This document shows positions 47,299 through 59,904 of a stretch of DNA of 64,000 nt, piece after piece; position 1 is the first letter of the stretch; the number at the start of each line of letters is the position of its first letter. The position numbers and the translations under genes were made by a program. The notes under the pieces were generated by a model. It saw only the letters and a program-made list of their open reading frames with translations. It did no database searches and had not been told where the DNA came from. The DNA comes from Kalmusia sp. IMI 367209 (lineage: Eukaryota > Ascomycota > Dothideomycetes > Pleosporales > Didymosphaeriaceae): contig JAPEUQ010000002.1 of assembly GCA_027946365.1 (NCBI GenBank), positions 2,790,001-2,854,000 on the forward strand, written 5' to 3'.

Positions 47299-49639
47299 TT
47301 ATCCTAATGTGTCCACAAATAACTCCACTTTTTCGCCTTCAATGCGTCCAGTGGGCCTGTCACGCCATAGGTCCCAGACACGGGCAAGATGATTCTGAGC
47401 CGAGGGCTGGATACCAAATACTCCAGTCACCATCCAAAAAGTAGTTGTATCTTCTTCAATAAAGGTCCTGCTACCAATGTCATCGCGACAGGTGTGTTGA
47501 ACTGCAGGTATGAGCGTTCGCTGCGCGATTATGTTGCTAAACGAAAGGTTAGCCTCAATAGAGAAACAGACGAGATGGACTGTAGAGGTGTAGAACTGAC
47601 GTGTTAGGGTCCGCTCGTATGATTGTTGCCTGGCTTTCAAGTTCATCTGTGTTGCCATGAATGAATGCGTCGGTCAAATTGACAAGTCCACTCGCGCCGC
47701 CCTTCGAGATTACTAGACTTCCATTTCTGTCGTTCCACCAGCCTTCTTGCGCCTTTCTGTCTGAGCTAGAATGCTCGAATACCGAGTGTACGGGTTGCTC
47801 GAAGATTGAGGCATCTCGCATCGTCTGCGCCGATACCGCAAATCCACCATCGACGAAACGTATCGGTACCCTGTCTCGTTCCTTTCCCTGTGAGAGGCGT
47901 ACCTGATGCACCCTCAAATGCCAGCCCGGCCATCTCTCTGCGGTTGCAACTAACGTGGTCTGCACTACTATATCTCTCCTCTTCCACGGTTTCCATTTAC
48001 TCATCAAAGTCGGCAGTTCCTCTATGTTATCTCTACCCTCAGGGCCACCAACCGGTATACTTCCACTTTCAACATCGTAGGGCTCCCACCTCGCTTTCCA
48101 AGTCTCTTCGCCGTCATCTAAACTTGTTGCCAGGGTAGAATCGGGAGCAAGTTGCTCGAGAAAAGAGCCACACGGCACGCTGAAGCCGAAGGCAGATGAA
48201 TATGCGAACTTTGCGTACTTGGCTTCACGGGCCTTGAAATGCTTCGACGTACTTTGTTCAGATGAAAGCAGGAAGTGATGTTCTTCTGCATTGACAAGTA
48301 TGTGCCTTGGTGGCCAGATCAATTTCACTCGTGGAATGTGGATTGCCTCTGAAGAGGCTGTGGTAAACAATGGATGGGGAAGCTCTTCACTCGTCCAAAA
48401 TGGATGTTCGTCCTTCAATCCCAGGACGAGAAAGCTCTTTAACCTGCTCTAATATATGAGCACGTGTCTAACAAAAATATATGTAGAAAGGAGACTCACG
48501 ACCAGTACACGGACTGGGGTGAATTATATTCCTCGGCCATGTGCATATTTGGATAGCAGTATCCTATGTTCTGAGTCCCATCTGTATTGAATATATGCGG
48601 TTGTTTGGACCACCAGCGTAAATGGCGTAACAGGAGACCCTTAATTGCTCCAGGTGAATCTAATGGGACAGCCAGGGGTATGTCTGCGTAAGCAACAGCA
48701 CCCCAGAAAGCAGCGAATGCAAATCTATAGGTCAGAGATCTACCGAATGGTATTGCCGCTCCTTAGCCATGAATCAGCACGACTGAACATAGTCCAATAA
48801 TAGAAGACTGCTCGGTGGGCATGGCATATATGTGACTTACCTTCTATGTCAAAATATCTCCAATACTCTACTGCAAATTCTCTTGCCTGCACTTTGTATC
48901 TCTCAATTCTCTCTTCATAATCGTTCATTCCTCTCGCAAATTTCACAAACAGACATTGCGCGAATTGGATGGCGAAGCTCCCAGAGTAGTAATCAGCCTG
49001 CTTCCTCACCTCGCCCCACAACCCGTCAGAGCTCCATCCATCGCTGATAAAGAATGTATCAAGCACGTCCAGCGCACTATCAATAAATGTCTTGACTTCG
49101 GAGAGGGGAACTCCAAGACTGTGGACCAGTGCGAGGTTGACAAGGACACGGAACCACAACCAATTGTTTTGCGGTGGTGTATGTTCATTGATCTGACGTA
49201 ACCAATTGACAAGATTAGTTCGCGCGACTGGGTCTGACGCGAAGTCAAAAGAGGACGGGTTAGTCAAAAGAGCGAAGGCAATAGTTTCCATTTCTACCAT
49301 TCGCTGGTCGAAACTTGCCAAGTCACCCCAGTACTCTTCTGCCTGTGGATCTGTGCCCACTTTCAAGCCTTGGATCCAGGATTTGATATTTGCATCTTGG
49401 TGGGAAGTAGGTGTAGATTTGAGGCGCAGAAGTTCGGCGACGACCCAGAGAGGGCGAGCGAAGCCTTCCAGCTGGGCGGCGGTTTCACTGAAACCAGCAC
49501 CCGTTGAAGCGGCTAGTTTTATTCTTGCTCCGGTAGGACTTTTGTATGGTTCTAATGGTTTGATCAGGGCAAATGCTGCTTCGATCAAGTCTGAGCGGGA
49601 ACGCAGAGCGTTGTCCGAAAATCCTGGGTGTGGTACCAT
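47299..49639 (-). CDS. DUF2264-family protein, probable carbohydrate-active enzyme
   Basis: Four exons, 48841-49639, 48500-48761, 47601-48443 and 47299-47536 (introns 79, 56 and 64 nt), give 713 aa. The N-terminal two thirds match DUF2264 (PF10022): [88 protein letters not shown] and [17 protein letters not shown]. The fold is expected to be an alpha/alpha toroid, followed by a beta-rich C-terminal domain. There is no signal peptide, so it is probably cytosolic. I recall that DUF2264 proteins have been placed in a glycoside hydrolase family acting on glucuronides (GH154), but could not verify that. Its neighbours are a transporter, a GH88 enzyme and a regulator, which supports a role in breakdown of uronate-containing sugars. 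Confidence 0.87.
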
Positions 49640-49925
49640 TTTGGCTAGTGCGTAGATCTAAAGAAGTCGGGAAATTTCAGGAGCGATATTGTTTACAGGA
49701 GGGGTATGTAGGTTTTATAGGCTCCTGGATCTCGGCTTCGGAAAAATTCATGGAGCGACCGCGTGACACTTGACTAGGTCATAATCGAGTGGATGATGTG
49801 CACAACCTGTAAATTCTTATACAACTTGCGACTAGCCCTAATTTATTCCCTAGATTATACATAGATTGGATTTTAGAGGTCATTGTGCTAGCAGCCCACC
49901 ATCCAAATGTGATTTCTTCGCAGCA

Positions 49926-51696
<1,771 letters not shown>

Positions 51697-52212
51697 ATTG
51701 ATCGATCGATGATAGTGCAGTGCGCACAGTGACAGTGATTAGGGTGGAGAGACCCTGTCCGCATCTCAAGTCGAAGAGATGTGGAAGCATCTTTAAGTAT
51801 CGTGCATGCAGCCACCAAAACATGTGGTCTGCTGTGCAGCTGTCAATATGTGGGTGATTACCAGCAACAGGATTTCGATCGGTAGACGCTAGCCCGAACG
51901 CGTGATTCCCCGCGTCGTCGCTTTCCCAACACCAAACCTAGTTGGGCAAGGACGACATTTTCGGAGCATTGGCAACGGTGTGAGGAGTTTCTGTCTTCCG
52001 ACACCCATAGCAACTCTCTTCCTAACTTACGTCGGAGTCTTGGCCTCGGCCTCTAGTACCATCATGTACAGTGCCACTACTCGTTATAGCACCGAAGGCC
52101 GACATAGGAGACAAACGGGTGAGGTCCTCTCGAAGTTTTGTCGACTAGTTTCTTCAATAAATTCCAACCAGAGGAGGGAAGCTTTTCTCCTAGACTATCT
52201 CTTCTGTTGAAA
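51697..52212. promoter_or_regulatory. Divergent promoter between MFS carrier and GH88 genes
   Basis: 516 bp between divergent start codons. A perfect CGG-N6-CCG palindrome like that near the cluster regulator was not seen; half-sites (CGG/CCG) are scattered, for example ttttcggagc at about 51958 and ttccgacaccc at about 51996. In-frame sequence left of the GH88 start has only a TTG and is taken as leader. Confidence 0.35.
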
Positions 52213-53697
52213 ATGAACCCACAGGATACATTCACTAATTCAAGTGATGAGGACGCATCCGGCGTGGAGTCGAGCCCTCCCACCAGTGCACCGTCATCCG
52301 AACCAGAGGTCCCGGAGGAAGGAAAGGACTTGTACGTGCCAATTCAGCTACTTCCAGAGCTCTTTGCACAGAACATAATCGCAAAAGCTCTTCGTACGGC
52401 CCAGACTGCGATAGAAGCCGTGCCCGATGCCTTTCCGGAGTTTGTACCCCAAGATGATGGAAATGACGGGAGCTACACGCTGCGAGAGGCCGAATTTTGG
52501 ACTTGTGGCTTCTTTCCCGGCATCATGTATACTGTCCTTGAACGGACCATTCGCTTCCCCCAGAGTCTACAGCTTCCTTCTGAAATGAGCGTTCCACATC
52601 TGCGAAAACAATTAACAACGCTTGGTCGGGCATGGATCGAACCGCTGTACGCTATGGACAAGCGCACCGACACGCATGATATCGGTTTCATCATCATGCC
52701 TGCGCTCCAGAAGGACTGGGAGCTTTTCGGCAATGCGAGAAGTCTAGATTCAATTGTCTGCGCCGCAAGAAGCCTAGCCACGCGATACGTGCCCTCTGCT
52801 AGGGCAATACGAAGTTGGGATCTACTCAAGAAGACGGACATAGAAATCCTCGACCAGGAGGACAACATGATCATCATCATCGACAGCCTCTGCAACCTAG
52901 ACCTCATGTACTACGCCTCATATCACATGCAAGAGCCAGCTCTAGCGGAAATGGCAACCGCGCACGCCGAGACCCTACTGAGATCTCATCTACGCCCAGA
53001 AACAGTGATTCCACACAAATCAAAACTCCGTTTTACCGGTCAATGGTATTCGACATGCCACGTAGCAAACATCGATCCAAAGACTGGCAATCTCAAACAA
53101 CGCCTTACCGCGCAGGGCTACGCTCACGAATCAACCTGGGCGCGTGGACAAGCATGGGGTATCTTGGGATATGCGCAGACATACCTCTCTACCAAAGACC
53201 GTCGCTTTCTAGAAGCCTCCTGTGGTTTAGCAGAATACTTTCTATACAGGCTTGAGACGGCCCCAAAGTGTGTAACTCAAGGGCGATTCGTACCTCTTTG
53301 GGATTTTGATGCGCCAATCGAAAATGTAAACAACATCGTTCGAGATTCATCTGCAGGCATGATTGCTGCTAATGGTATGCTCATCCTGGCACAGGCCTTG
53401 GCAGGGTTAGGTCAAGGCAAACTTGCATCTAGATTCCGCGAAGCTGCGTTGATTATCGTACAAGATATTCTTTCATTTGCCCTTGCACCAGAAAAAGCGA
53501 AGCTGGTATGCACGTCGCACGATTCCTTTAGCGTCGAGGATGAGACACCAGGGTACAAGTTCGAGGGCATGTTGAAGTACGGCACAGCAAACAATAACGA
53601 GCAAGCACGCAAAAGGTATGCAAATCATGGCTTGGTATATGGAGACTATTATCTTGTGGAATTCGGTAATCGCCTGATGAAGATGGGTTTGGTTTAG
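52213..53697 (+). CDS. GH88 unsaturated glucuronyl hydrolase
   Basis: Single exon, 494 aa, ATG at 52213. GH88 enzymes remove the delta-4,5-unsaturated uronic acid that polysaccharide lyases leave at the end of oligosaccharides, by hydrating the double bond. Landmarks: FWTCGFFPGIMY, KRTDTHDIGFIIMPAL (first acidic residue), DNMIIIIDSLCNLDLMYYAS (the second Asp), GYAHESTWARGQAWGILGY, FVPLWDFDAP and RDSSAGMIAANGML. All are typical of the alpha6/alpha6 barrel and catalytic aspartates. No signal peptide, so it acts in the cytosol on imported sugars. Adjacent genes fit one pathway with it: MFS carrier (divergent), DUF2264 protein and the Zn2Cys6 regulator, whose stop codon is 16 bp away, tail to tail. 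Confidence 0.93.
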   Translation: MNPQDTFTNSSDEDASGVESSPPTSAPSSEPEVPEEGKDLYVPIQLLPELFAQNIIAKALRTAQTAIEAVPDAFPEFVPQDDGNDGSYTLREAEFWTCGFFPGIMYTVLERTIRFPQSLQLPSEMSVPHLRKQLTTLGRAWIEPLYAMDKRTDTHDIGFIIMPALQKDWELFGNARSLDSIVCAARSLATRYVPSARAIRSWDLLKKTDIEILDQEDNMIIIIDSLCNLDLMYYASYHMQEPALAEMATAHAETLLRSHLRPETVIPHKSKLRFTGQWYSTCHVANIDPKTGNLKQRLTAQGYAHESTWARGQAWGILGYAQTYLSTKDRRFLEASCGLAEYFLYRLETAPKCVTQGRFVPLWDFDAPIENVNNIVRDSSAGMIAANGMLILAQALAGLGQGKLASRFREAALIIVQDILSFALAPEKAKLVCTSHDSFSVEDETPGYKFEGMLKYGTANNNEQARKRYANHGLVYGDYYLVEFGNRLMKMGLV

Positions 53698-53713
53698 CCA
53701 AAGAGATAGACTA

Positions 53714-56161
53714 TTAGAATATCCCGGTATCCGTTGTACTAGCAAACATACTTCCATCATCAAACGCAATGATTCGATCCATATTGACAAACTGCTGGTC
53801 AAGCATCATTTTTGGCAAAGTATCGAACTCCGCGCTATCAAGATCTTCCACGTTCGGTACACTCATACCCATCCCAGCAAAATGCTCTGCATTTGATGGT
53901 GTCTGCGCTTGTTGAGTCATCCACTCTGCCCGGCTAGTTATCGGGATTTGTGTTGCCGTTCGTACTAAAAGTCCTTCACCGAAATTCGATTGTTGTCGCC
54001 TGAGATCATCGTACGAGCCATCATTGGTATGGCTGATCTCATTCGTGTAGTCCATGACACGAATCTGGAAGCTCTGGTCTCTTACGCAAGACATGTACAA
54101 ATCTTTTAAACGCGTTGCATACTTGGTCGATAAATTTTGGTGGGCAAGAGGCAAGCTCGAGGTACTCGACCATCGTACTGACATTTCTTCCAGACTTTGC
54201 ACCAAGCTCCAAAATTCATTAGGTAACTCGTTTACGGGGCTATACCGCCAGTGAACGAGAAACATTCTTGCTGCAATAAAAACGCAGAAAGCAAATTGAC
54301 TCGCAATGGGAGAACCTGCAGGCGAGTTGGCGAGATATCTCTGGGTAATCGTGGCGATTTCGATACCTGCTGAATAACAGGCCTCTGCTGAGCAACTACT
54401 TGGTAGCCGATTCCTGAATGGCCAATGACTTGGTGGATAGGCTATCAACTGGTGCAGTAATACCATGCTAGTGTTGTGCGTAACATGTGCCAAGGTCAAG
54501 TTTGGATCCATAAGCAAAACCGGACGTGTCATGTTAGGATTGCTCTTCCATTTCTGCGGAAGCAGCATTTTCCAATGCACCAATCGTAGGTCTAGCTCTT
54601 TGAATCTAGTCAACCAGGACGAAATTTCTTGCTGGTCACGTATGCTTATCTTCTGTTGCAGGAAATAGCTTACGACACGCGACATAGACTCCGTGGCCTC
54701 GATTCGGTACGCGAAAGCCCCAACGTTGGACACATCCGCAAGATTCCAATTTGACTCTGAATTTGAATCCGTTATTGGGTTCGCGTTGGTCTGTGACGGA
54801 TGACCATCATCTTCAACAAGGAAACCAATTGGAAAGCCTATGCGTTTCGCTGATTTGTCCCATATGCCAAAGTATGGTGTGACGACGGGTTGTTCCTTTC
54901 GCCAAAGATGACCATCGCAAGGCAATCGACGATGGACATCGTCAGATGTCAGACTGGTGTTCCAACCCATAGCGACGGAGCAAAATCGATCTAAGTTGAA
55001 TACGTTCCAGAATACTCGCCGTCGTTCTTCTATTTCAGTCCATTCTGATGTAGGTTCAAGTAGCTCTAAAGGCTGACACAATAGCTCGTAGTCGTGGTTT
55101 TCGCACTCTTGAGCTAATTGACTGTATTCCACTGTGCGTGTGAGCGAGCCTATTATGGACCAGGCTTTTGCTGCGTTGCCATCGCCTATCTATACGAGGT
55201 CACCAAACGTTAATTTGAAATTAATATTATACTTACGTCAGTGTACGCAACAATGATCAGTGCCTGAAGGTGTTCGAGGCAAAGATGGTCTATTGCTGTT
55301 GCAACAACCCATCTCCTTGTGTGCGCTATCGCGTCGGTCGATTTTCCTGCAGCGGGCAAAAATTTCGACGATGAGACATTCATGGCATGGAGCACCACAT
55401 TGAGTTTCGTGCGCTCACGACCACCATTCATACGCCGCCGAAATCTGCCTTGGTGGATCATGGGGATCCATGGATGGACATGACAGAAGTAAGCGGTTAT
55501 TATGGCTTGCAATACTTCCTCATTTGGCAATGGAGGGACGAATTCTGCTCCAGCCTCCCATGCATCTTCGCCACCTTGAACACGTCTTCTCTTCCAGCTC
55601 CGTGCCTCGTCCGCATATGCAGGTTGATGCGGCGATGCTTTCCCAGGCTCGCTCATCAATTTCGGAAGTTCTCTAGCAAGCACTCCCAATACTTCATAAG
55701 CCGAGGAGTTTTGCGTTTCGGTGCTGCCACCGCCATGAGAAGATCTACATTGGTCGGTCTGTTCTCTGACTTGCTGTTCTAAAACATCTACCCTGTGTCA
55801 GAACGCACAAGAGTTGTATCAAAATGTGATAGTACCGAGCCTCCTATGCAAATTCTCTATCGCTCCTGGTTTTAATCCCGGCTTGGTCCTTTTTGTCTCG
55901 TATAGACACTCGAGTCCTATCAGGCTAGGTCAGGGTCTATGCAACTTCAGTTATGAAATGAGTGTCACAAGAAATGCAGACCCCACCAGTCTTTCTGCAA
56001 TGCACACAGGATGGCTTGTGTCGTGAGCATCGCAGCTTCGCTTTGCGGCACCCATTGCACGCAATGTCAGGCAAGGTCCTGGTCGAAGTTCTTTCTGCTG
56101 GATCTCCGGGGTAGTTAACATCAACAATATTGGGACTGCTTTCTGAACCGTGAGTTGACAT
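53714..56161 (-). CDS. Zn2Cys6 transcription factor, probable regulator of the sugar cluster
   Basis: Exons 55946-56161, 55836-55908, 55237-55787 and 53714-55189 give about 771 aa. The zinc cluster is near residues 35-65 (CNGCRKAKLRC, then SCVHC and GVC). Exon 2 codes a linker of the familiar RTKPGLKPGAIENLHRRL form, and exon 3 starts a short coiled-coil (DVLEQQVREQ) for dimerisation. The fungal_trans middle domain (PF04082) is clear from VLQAIITAYFCHVHPWIPMI through EERRRVFWNVFNLDRFCSV. The first intron (37 nt, GTTGCA donor) is the weakest join; the others are sound. The stop is 16 bp from that of GH88. A perfect CGG-N6-CCG palindrome lies ~112 bp upstream of the start, so autoregulation is plausible. 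Confidence 0.85.
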
Positions 56162-56499
56162 CTCCGCATTCCAGACCTCCCTTTGGACGCCAGCGAAAAT
56201 CGCTATAATAATGGCTCCTCGGGCATTCTTCCGAGAACCGAAAGCATTCCTCCGAGGGCCGAGAATCTGGAAAATGCGGGGAACCCCGCATTCCTACAAA
56301 AAGGGCTAGCCCCAAAGTAATTCAAGCGCTGTTTCGTTCACTGTGCTCTTATGTTATCAATCAAGCTCTAGGGTGTACTGTCTATTGCAGTCTACTAGAT
56401 GATCCTCCTGTCTATATGAATGGTCTTAGCACATTGCGTGCATGGCTGTCCGACCTCTAGTGAGCCCACCACAAGATATCGTCTAGTTATATGTCTGCG
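56162..56499. other. Promoter of the cluster regulator
   Basis: About 340 bp. It holds two direct copies of a gcattcYtccgag motif (near 56223 and 56244) and the palindrome listed separately. The far end abuts the stop codon of the GH2 fragment. Confidence 0.5.
56273..56292. promoter_or_regulatory. Perfect palindrome, candidate zinc-cluster operator
   Basis: The 20 bp aatgcggggaaccccgcatt is a 9 bp inverted repeat with a 2 bp centre. It contains CGG-N6-CCG, the inverted half-site layout bound by dimeric Zn2Cys6 proteins such as yeast Ppr1. It sits ~112 bp upstream of a Zn2Cys6 start codon. Binding is inferred. Confidence 0.55.
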
Positions 56500-57210
56500 T
56501 TAACCCGTTTGCACGGTTACTTGGCCTCCAGTGAGCCCATTAGAAGCCGCCGAAACAGTAATGCTTCCTGAAGCTCCAGGCTTTGAACGGACGATAGCAA
56601 GAGCAAAACCACTGAATGCTTGTCTAGTGAGAGATGGGAAGGCAGTCATGTCTGTTGGATCCCCATTGTCTGTTGAAACGATTTGGCCCGGCCCACTAAT
56701 GGAGAAATTGATACTATTCCTCGCCTGCGGTACTGTGTCGCCATTGCCGTCTACGACGGCGACTGTGACAAAGGAGAGGTCATAGCCATCGTTGCTTATG
56801 GTCGTCCGGTCAGCCGTTACATTCAGCTTCGTAGCGCTACCCACGGTCTTTTTGGAATCTTCAGCCCACTTTGCCCCATTCCTGTATGCGACGACGCGAA
56901 TGTCACCAGCTTGATAAGTGACATTATCCCACCGAAGACGATATTGGGATTTAGCTGTCTTTTGCCGACCAGCTGACTTGCCATTAACAAACAGTTCAGC
57001 CTCATCTCCTGATGTGAAAACATGGACGGGAGTAACTTGTCCAACTCGACTAGGCCACGTCCAGTGTGGGAGGATATGAGCCATGGGAAAATCCGGTCGC
57101 CAACGTGCTTGATACAAGTGAAAGCGGTCCTTTTTGAACCCAGCAAGATCTATGATACCGAAGTACGAGCTTCGACTCCTGTTTTCAAAGGGTGTCGGTT
57201 CACCAATGAC
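56500..57210 (-). pseudogene. C-terminal fragment of a GH2 beta-galactosidase
   Basis: An open frame of about 237 codons that begins abruptly at VIGEPTPFENRSRSSYFG. That motif normally lies just after the catalytic barrel. It continues through RWRPDFPMAHILPHWTW, the DUF4982 region (HVFTSGDEAELFVNGKSAGR), and an Ig-like end with an invasin/filamin-type fold. The catalytic domain and everything upstream are missing, and sequence to the right is a duplicated ~38 bp repeat, so the break is genuine. The matching N-terminal piece lies at 61931-62440 on the other strand. It remains open, so decay is recent or the fragment has not been RIPped. Confidence 0.85.
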
Positions 57211-57290
57211 GTAACTAGTAATTGTAAGCGGGCTAATTGTGAGAGAGAACACACGTAATTAGTAATTGCAAACGGGCTAATTGTAAGAGA
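57209..57290 (+). repeat. Tandem ~38 bp repeat at the GH2 breakpoint
   Basis: Two imperfect copies, from about 57209 and about 57253, each of the form acgtaaYtagtaattgYaa then Rcgggctaattgt and Ragaga. It sits exactly where GH2 homology ends. Confidence 0.8.
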
Positions 57291-57410
57291 CCACTGCAAA
57301 CGGTGGTATTGTCTACTTGACATATATCCCAGCTGCTCATGCGCTGTCTTCCCACGACACCTAAAAGAACTCGAAATTCTCTGATCTTCCTTTGGTATTC
57401 TAAGTGCAAA

Positions 57411-58150
57411 ATGGCAACTCAAGCAGCAATGGACTACTTCTATTCCGGTCCACCGGAATGGCAAGCTTGGACAGGACAGAAAGTCTCTGAACGCAACTAC
57501 TCGCACCATGACATGATGTTAGCAGCTTACTACGTGTACAAGTATTGCCCCGAGGTATGCTCTCTTTCGCAATACCTCTGCTACAGCTGATTCTTCTTTT
57601 AGCGCTTCCTACCGAAGGGTCGAAACGAAATCACACCGATACCCGCAGTACCACCAGCCGCCGCACACGGGGCATCTCGGGTTGATTTGAGAGCGAAGTA
57701 CAAATGGGATGAAGTTCAAGCATTTCAAGTCAGATGATTTCACCTCTTTTGGCAATACCTATCTAACGCTCTGACAGCTGGGCGAAGAGAAAGAGCGAGC
57801 TCAGAATGACATAAACAAAGTAAGGTCTTGCATACAGCTGGCAATACCATCTAATTATGAAATAGAAATGCCTGCAGCAAGTCCGACACTCCCATAAGAA
57901 GCGTTACGAGGCCGTGAAGCGGGCTGTCCGGGCCTGTCCGCTGTACCACAGACTGGAGAAACATCTCGAGGCCCACCCTAAGAGCAAGGAAGTAGGAGAG
58001 ACCATATCAAACATACAAGAGGATGTTTACGAGTACCATCTTCAAGAGTTCGTCGATGATGCTGAGGAGAGAGTACCGATGTGGAAGCCTCTTGAAGATG
58101 GATGGCTTGTGGAGCGATTCCACTATGAGGAGGTAAAAGTAGTGTGGTAA
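57411..58150 (+). CDS. Hypothetical protein, four small exons
   Basis: Exons 57411-57554, 57603-57728, 57778-57819 and 57866-58150 (introns 46-49 nt) give 198 aa; all joins are phase 0 and the total is a multiple of three. The sequence begins MATQAAMDYFYSGPPEWQAW, has a Pro/Ala-rich middle (PIPAVPPAAAHG) and ends with a strongly helical, charged half (EAVKRAVRACPLYHRLEKHL and on to FVDDAEERV). No signal peptide and no known domain. It lies between fragments of GH2 and GH3 genes, so it may have come in with a rearrangement. Confidence 0.65.
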
Positions 58151-58359
58151 GCACGCTATATATGTGTTCGTGGTATTGCGGCTGGGCCTGAAGGGTTGAC
58201 GAACGAAGGCAGTCGTGTGAGGGGTGGTACTGCCATCTGTATTTCTATATTGTAGATAGAAGAGGAATCTCCAATACATTTGCTCATTACATTGCATTAT
58301 CAGATACAGATGACGCATGACTGACTAAAGCTAAAGCGGATCATATGGCTATTCGCCGC

Positions 58360-58828
58360 GAACGTTCATCATTTCGAGGCGCAGGCTCCCGCCAGCTTGG
58401 TACACATAAACCATACCTTCGATATTAGCAGGACGCTCTTGGTGTCCAAGACCACCAATAAGACTGTTTCGCCATTTCCAGACCCTGAAAAGCCTATTGA
58501 GCTTGGTGGCAATCCAGATATATATACCGAACTCCTCGCAGCAGCAACACAGGTGCTCAACACAGGAAGTCGACAGGGCTCTACAGTAGTACAGTTATAT
58601 GTGACGCTGCCCGGTGATGGACAGCCTATCCGGGTACTCAGAGGCTTCGAGAAGGTTTCGCTGCATCCAGGGCAAGGGGTTGACGTCAGATTCGCGCTGA
58701 CTAGGCGCGATGTTAGCGTTTGGGATACACTGTCGCAAGAGTGGCTGATTCCAAGTGGTAAAATAAGGCTCGCTGTCGGATTTAGCTCCCGAGATCTGCC
58801 TATCGAGGTCGAGATTACGCTTCTTTAG
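58360..58828 (+). pseudogene. C-terminal fragment of a GH3 beta-glucosidase
   Basis: Open frame of about 150 codons without a proper start. It matches the fibronectin type III-like end of fungal GH3 beta-glucosidases: LGGNPDIYTELLAAATQVLN, TVVQLYVTLP, IRVLRGFEKVSLHPGQ, RDVSVWDTLSQEWLIPSGK and LAVGFSSRDLPIEVEITLL. The (alpha/beta)8 and catalytic domains are missing. Homology starts near 58360, after an in-frame stop. The N-terminal counterpart lies at the window's right edge on the minus strand. Confidence 0.85.
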
Positions 58829-59103
58829 GCGCGGAGATCGCAGTCGTGTTTATTTGTGGTGGTTTTAATGTGTAGCTCTAATATATCCACCGGCAAACAT
58901 GACCGCGTTTCCGATATATGAAATGCCATTGCCTAACACGATAGTTATGTACCCCGGAAAGTGGAAATGGGGAAATAAAGCTTAATTGAAGCTTAATTGG
59001 GTCGCTGGCCTGGGCCTACAAATACATCACCGCACCCACTCTGCGAGGTTTTCTCTCTTACCTGTGTCACTTCGCTTCTAACTACAGGACATTCTCTACA
59101 ACG

Positions 59104-59898
59104 ATGTTCCGTCAGGCCGCTCTTTTCGTCCTTGCTGCCCTCCCTTACTCTCTAGCCCAGGTGACCGAGGGGTTCGAGAACGGTTGGGATCAGACTGCAT
59201 GGCCAACATATGCGCTTGACTGCAGCCAAGGCGGTTCAGTCACCCTCGACAGCTCGACAGCCCATAGCGGCAAGAATTCCATCAAGGTTACTGGGGCGGG
59301 TGGATACTGTGGACATGTCTTTGTTGGCACGACAAAGGTCCCTAGCGGCGATGTATACGTCAGGACATGGTTGTAAGTCTCGATGCACCTATACACAGCA
59401 CCACCGTCATCTTGTCAAAAAGCGAGAGTCGATGATAATAATTTTTCGTCATTTAGAAAAGCCTCCAAGGCGCTGACCGACTCCCACGTCTCGTTCATCA
59501 CCATGCCCGATTCTGCACAAGGAGCCAAGAAGCATCTTCGCATCGGCGGCCAATCGAAGATCCTGATGTACAACCGCGAGAGCGACGATGCGACCCTTCC
59601 CGATCTATCACCCAATGGCATTGCCGCCTCCAAAGCCCTTCCTACTGGCACTTGGCAGTGCTTCGAGTATCACTTGGGAACGGACGGCTCAGTTGAGACG
59701 TGGTTGAACGGCGAAGCCATTGCTGGGCTTACCGTGAAGCCGGGAACCACTAATGCCAATGCTGGGCAATGGACAAGGAGCTCGATCAAACCGAAGGTTA
59801 CGGGTATCTACTTTGGATGGGAGTCGTACGGCGGAGATACCAATACGATCTGGTACGATGACATTGTTGTTGGGTCTACTCGTGCTGGATGCACTTAG
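59104..59898 (+). CDS. Cip1-like secreted protein (lyase-type jelly roll)
   Basis: Exons 59104-59372 and 59457-59898 (84 nt intron, GTAAGT to ATTTAG) give 236 aa. Signal peptide MFRQAALFVLAALPYSLA is followed by QVTEGFENGWDQTAWPTYA, the start typical of Cip1 from Trichoderma and relatives. Conserved later blocks: SGKNSIKVTGAGGYCGHVFVG, SHVSFITMPDSA, LRIGGQSKILMYNRESDDAT, FEYHLGTDGSVETWLNG and IYFGWESYGGDTNTIWYDDI. The Cip1 structure resembles polysaccharide lyases of families 7 and 20, with only weak reported activity on glucuronan. A carbohydrate-binding or lyase role outside the cell fits the nearby GH88 gene. Intact, unlike its GH neighbours. Confidence 0.88.
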
Positions 59899-59904
59899 AT
59901 CTTT

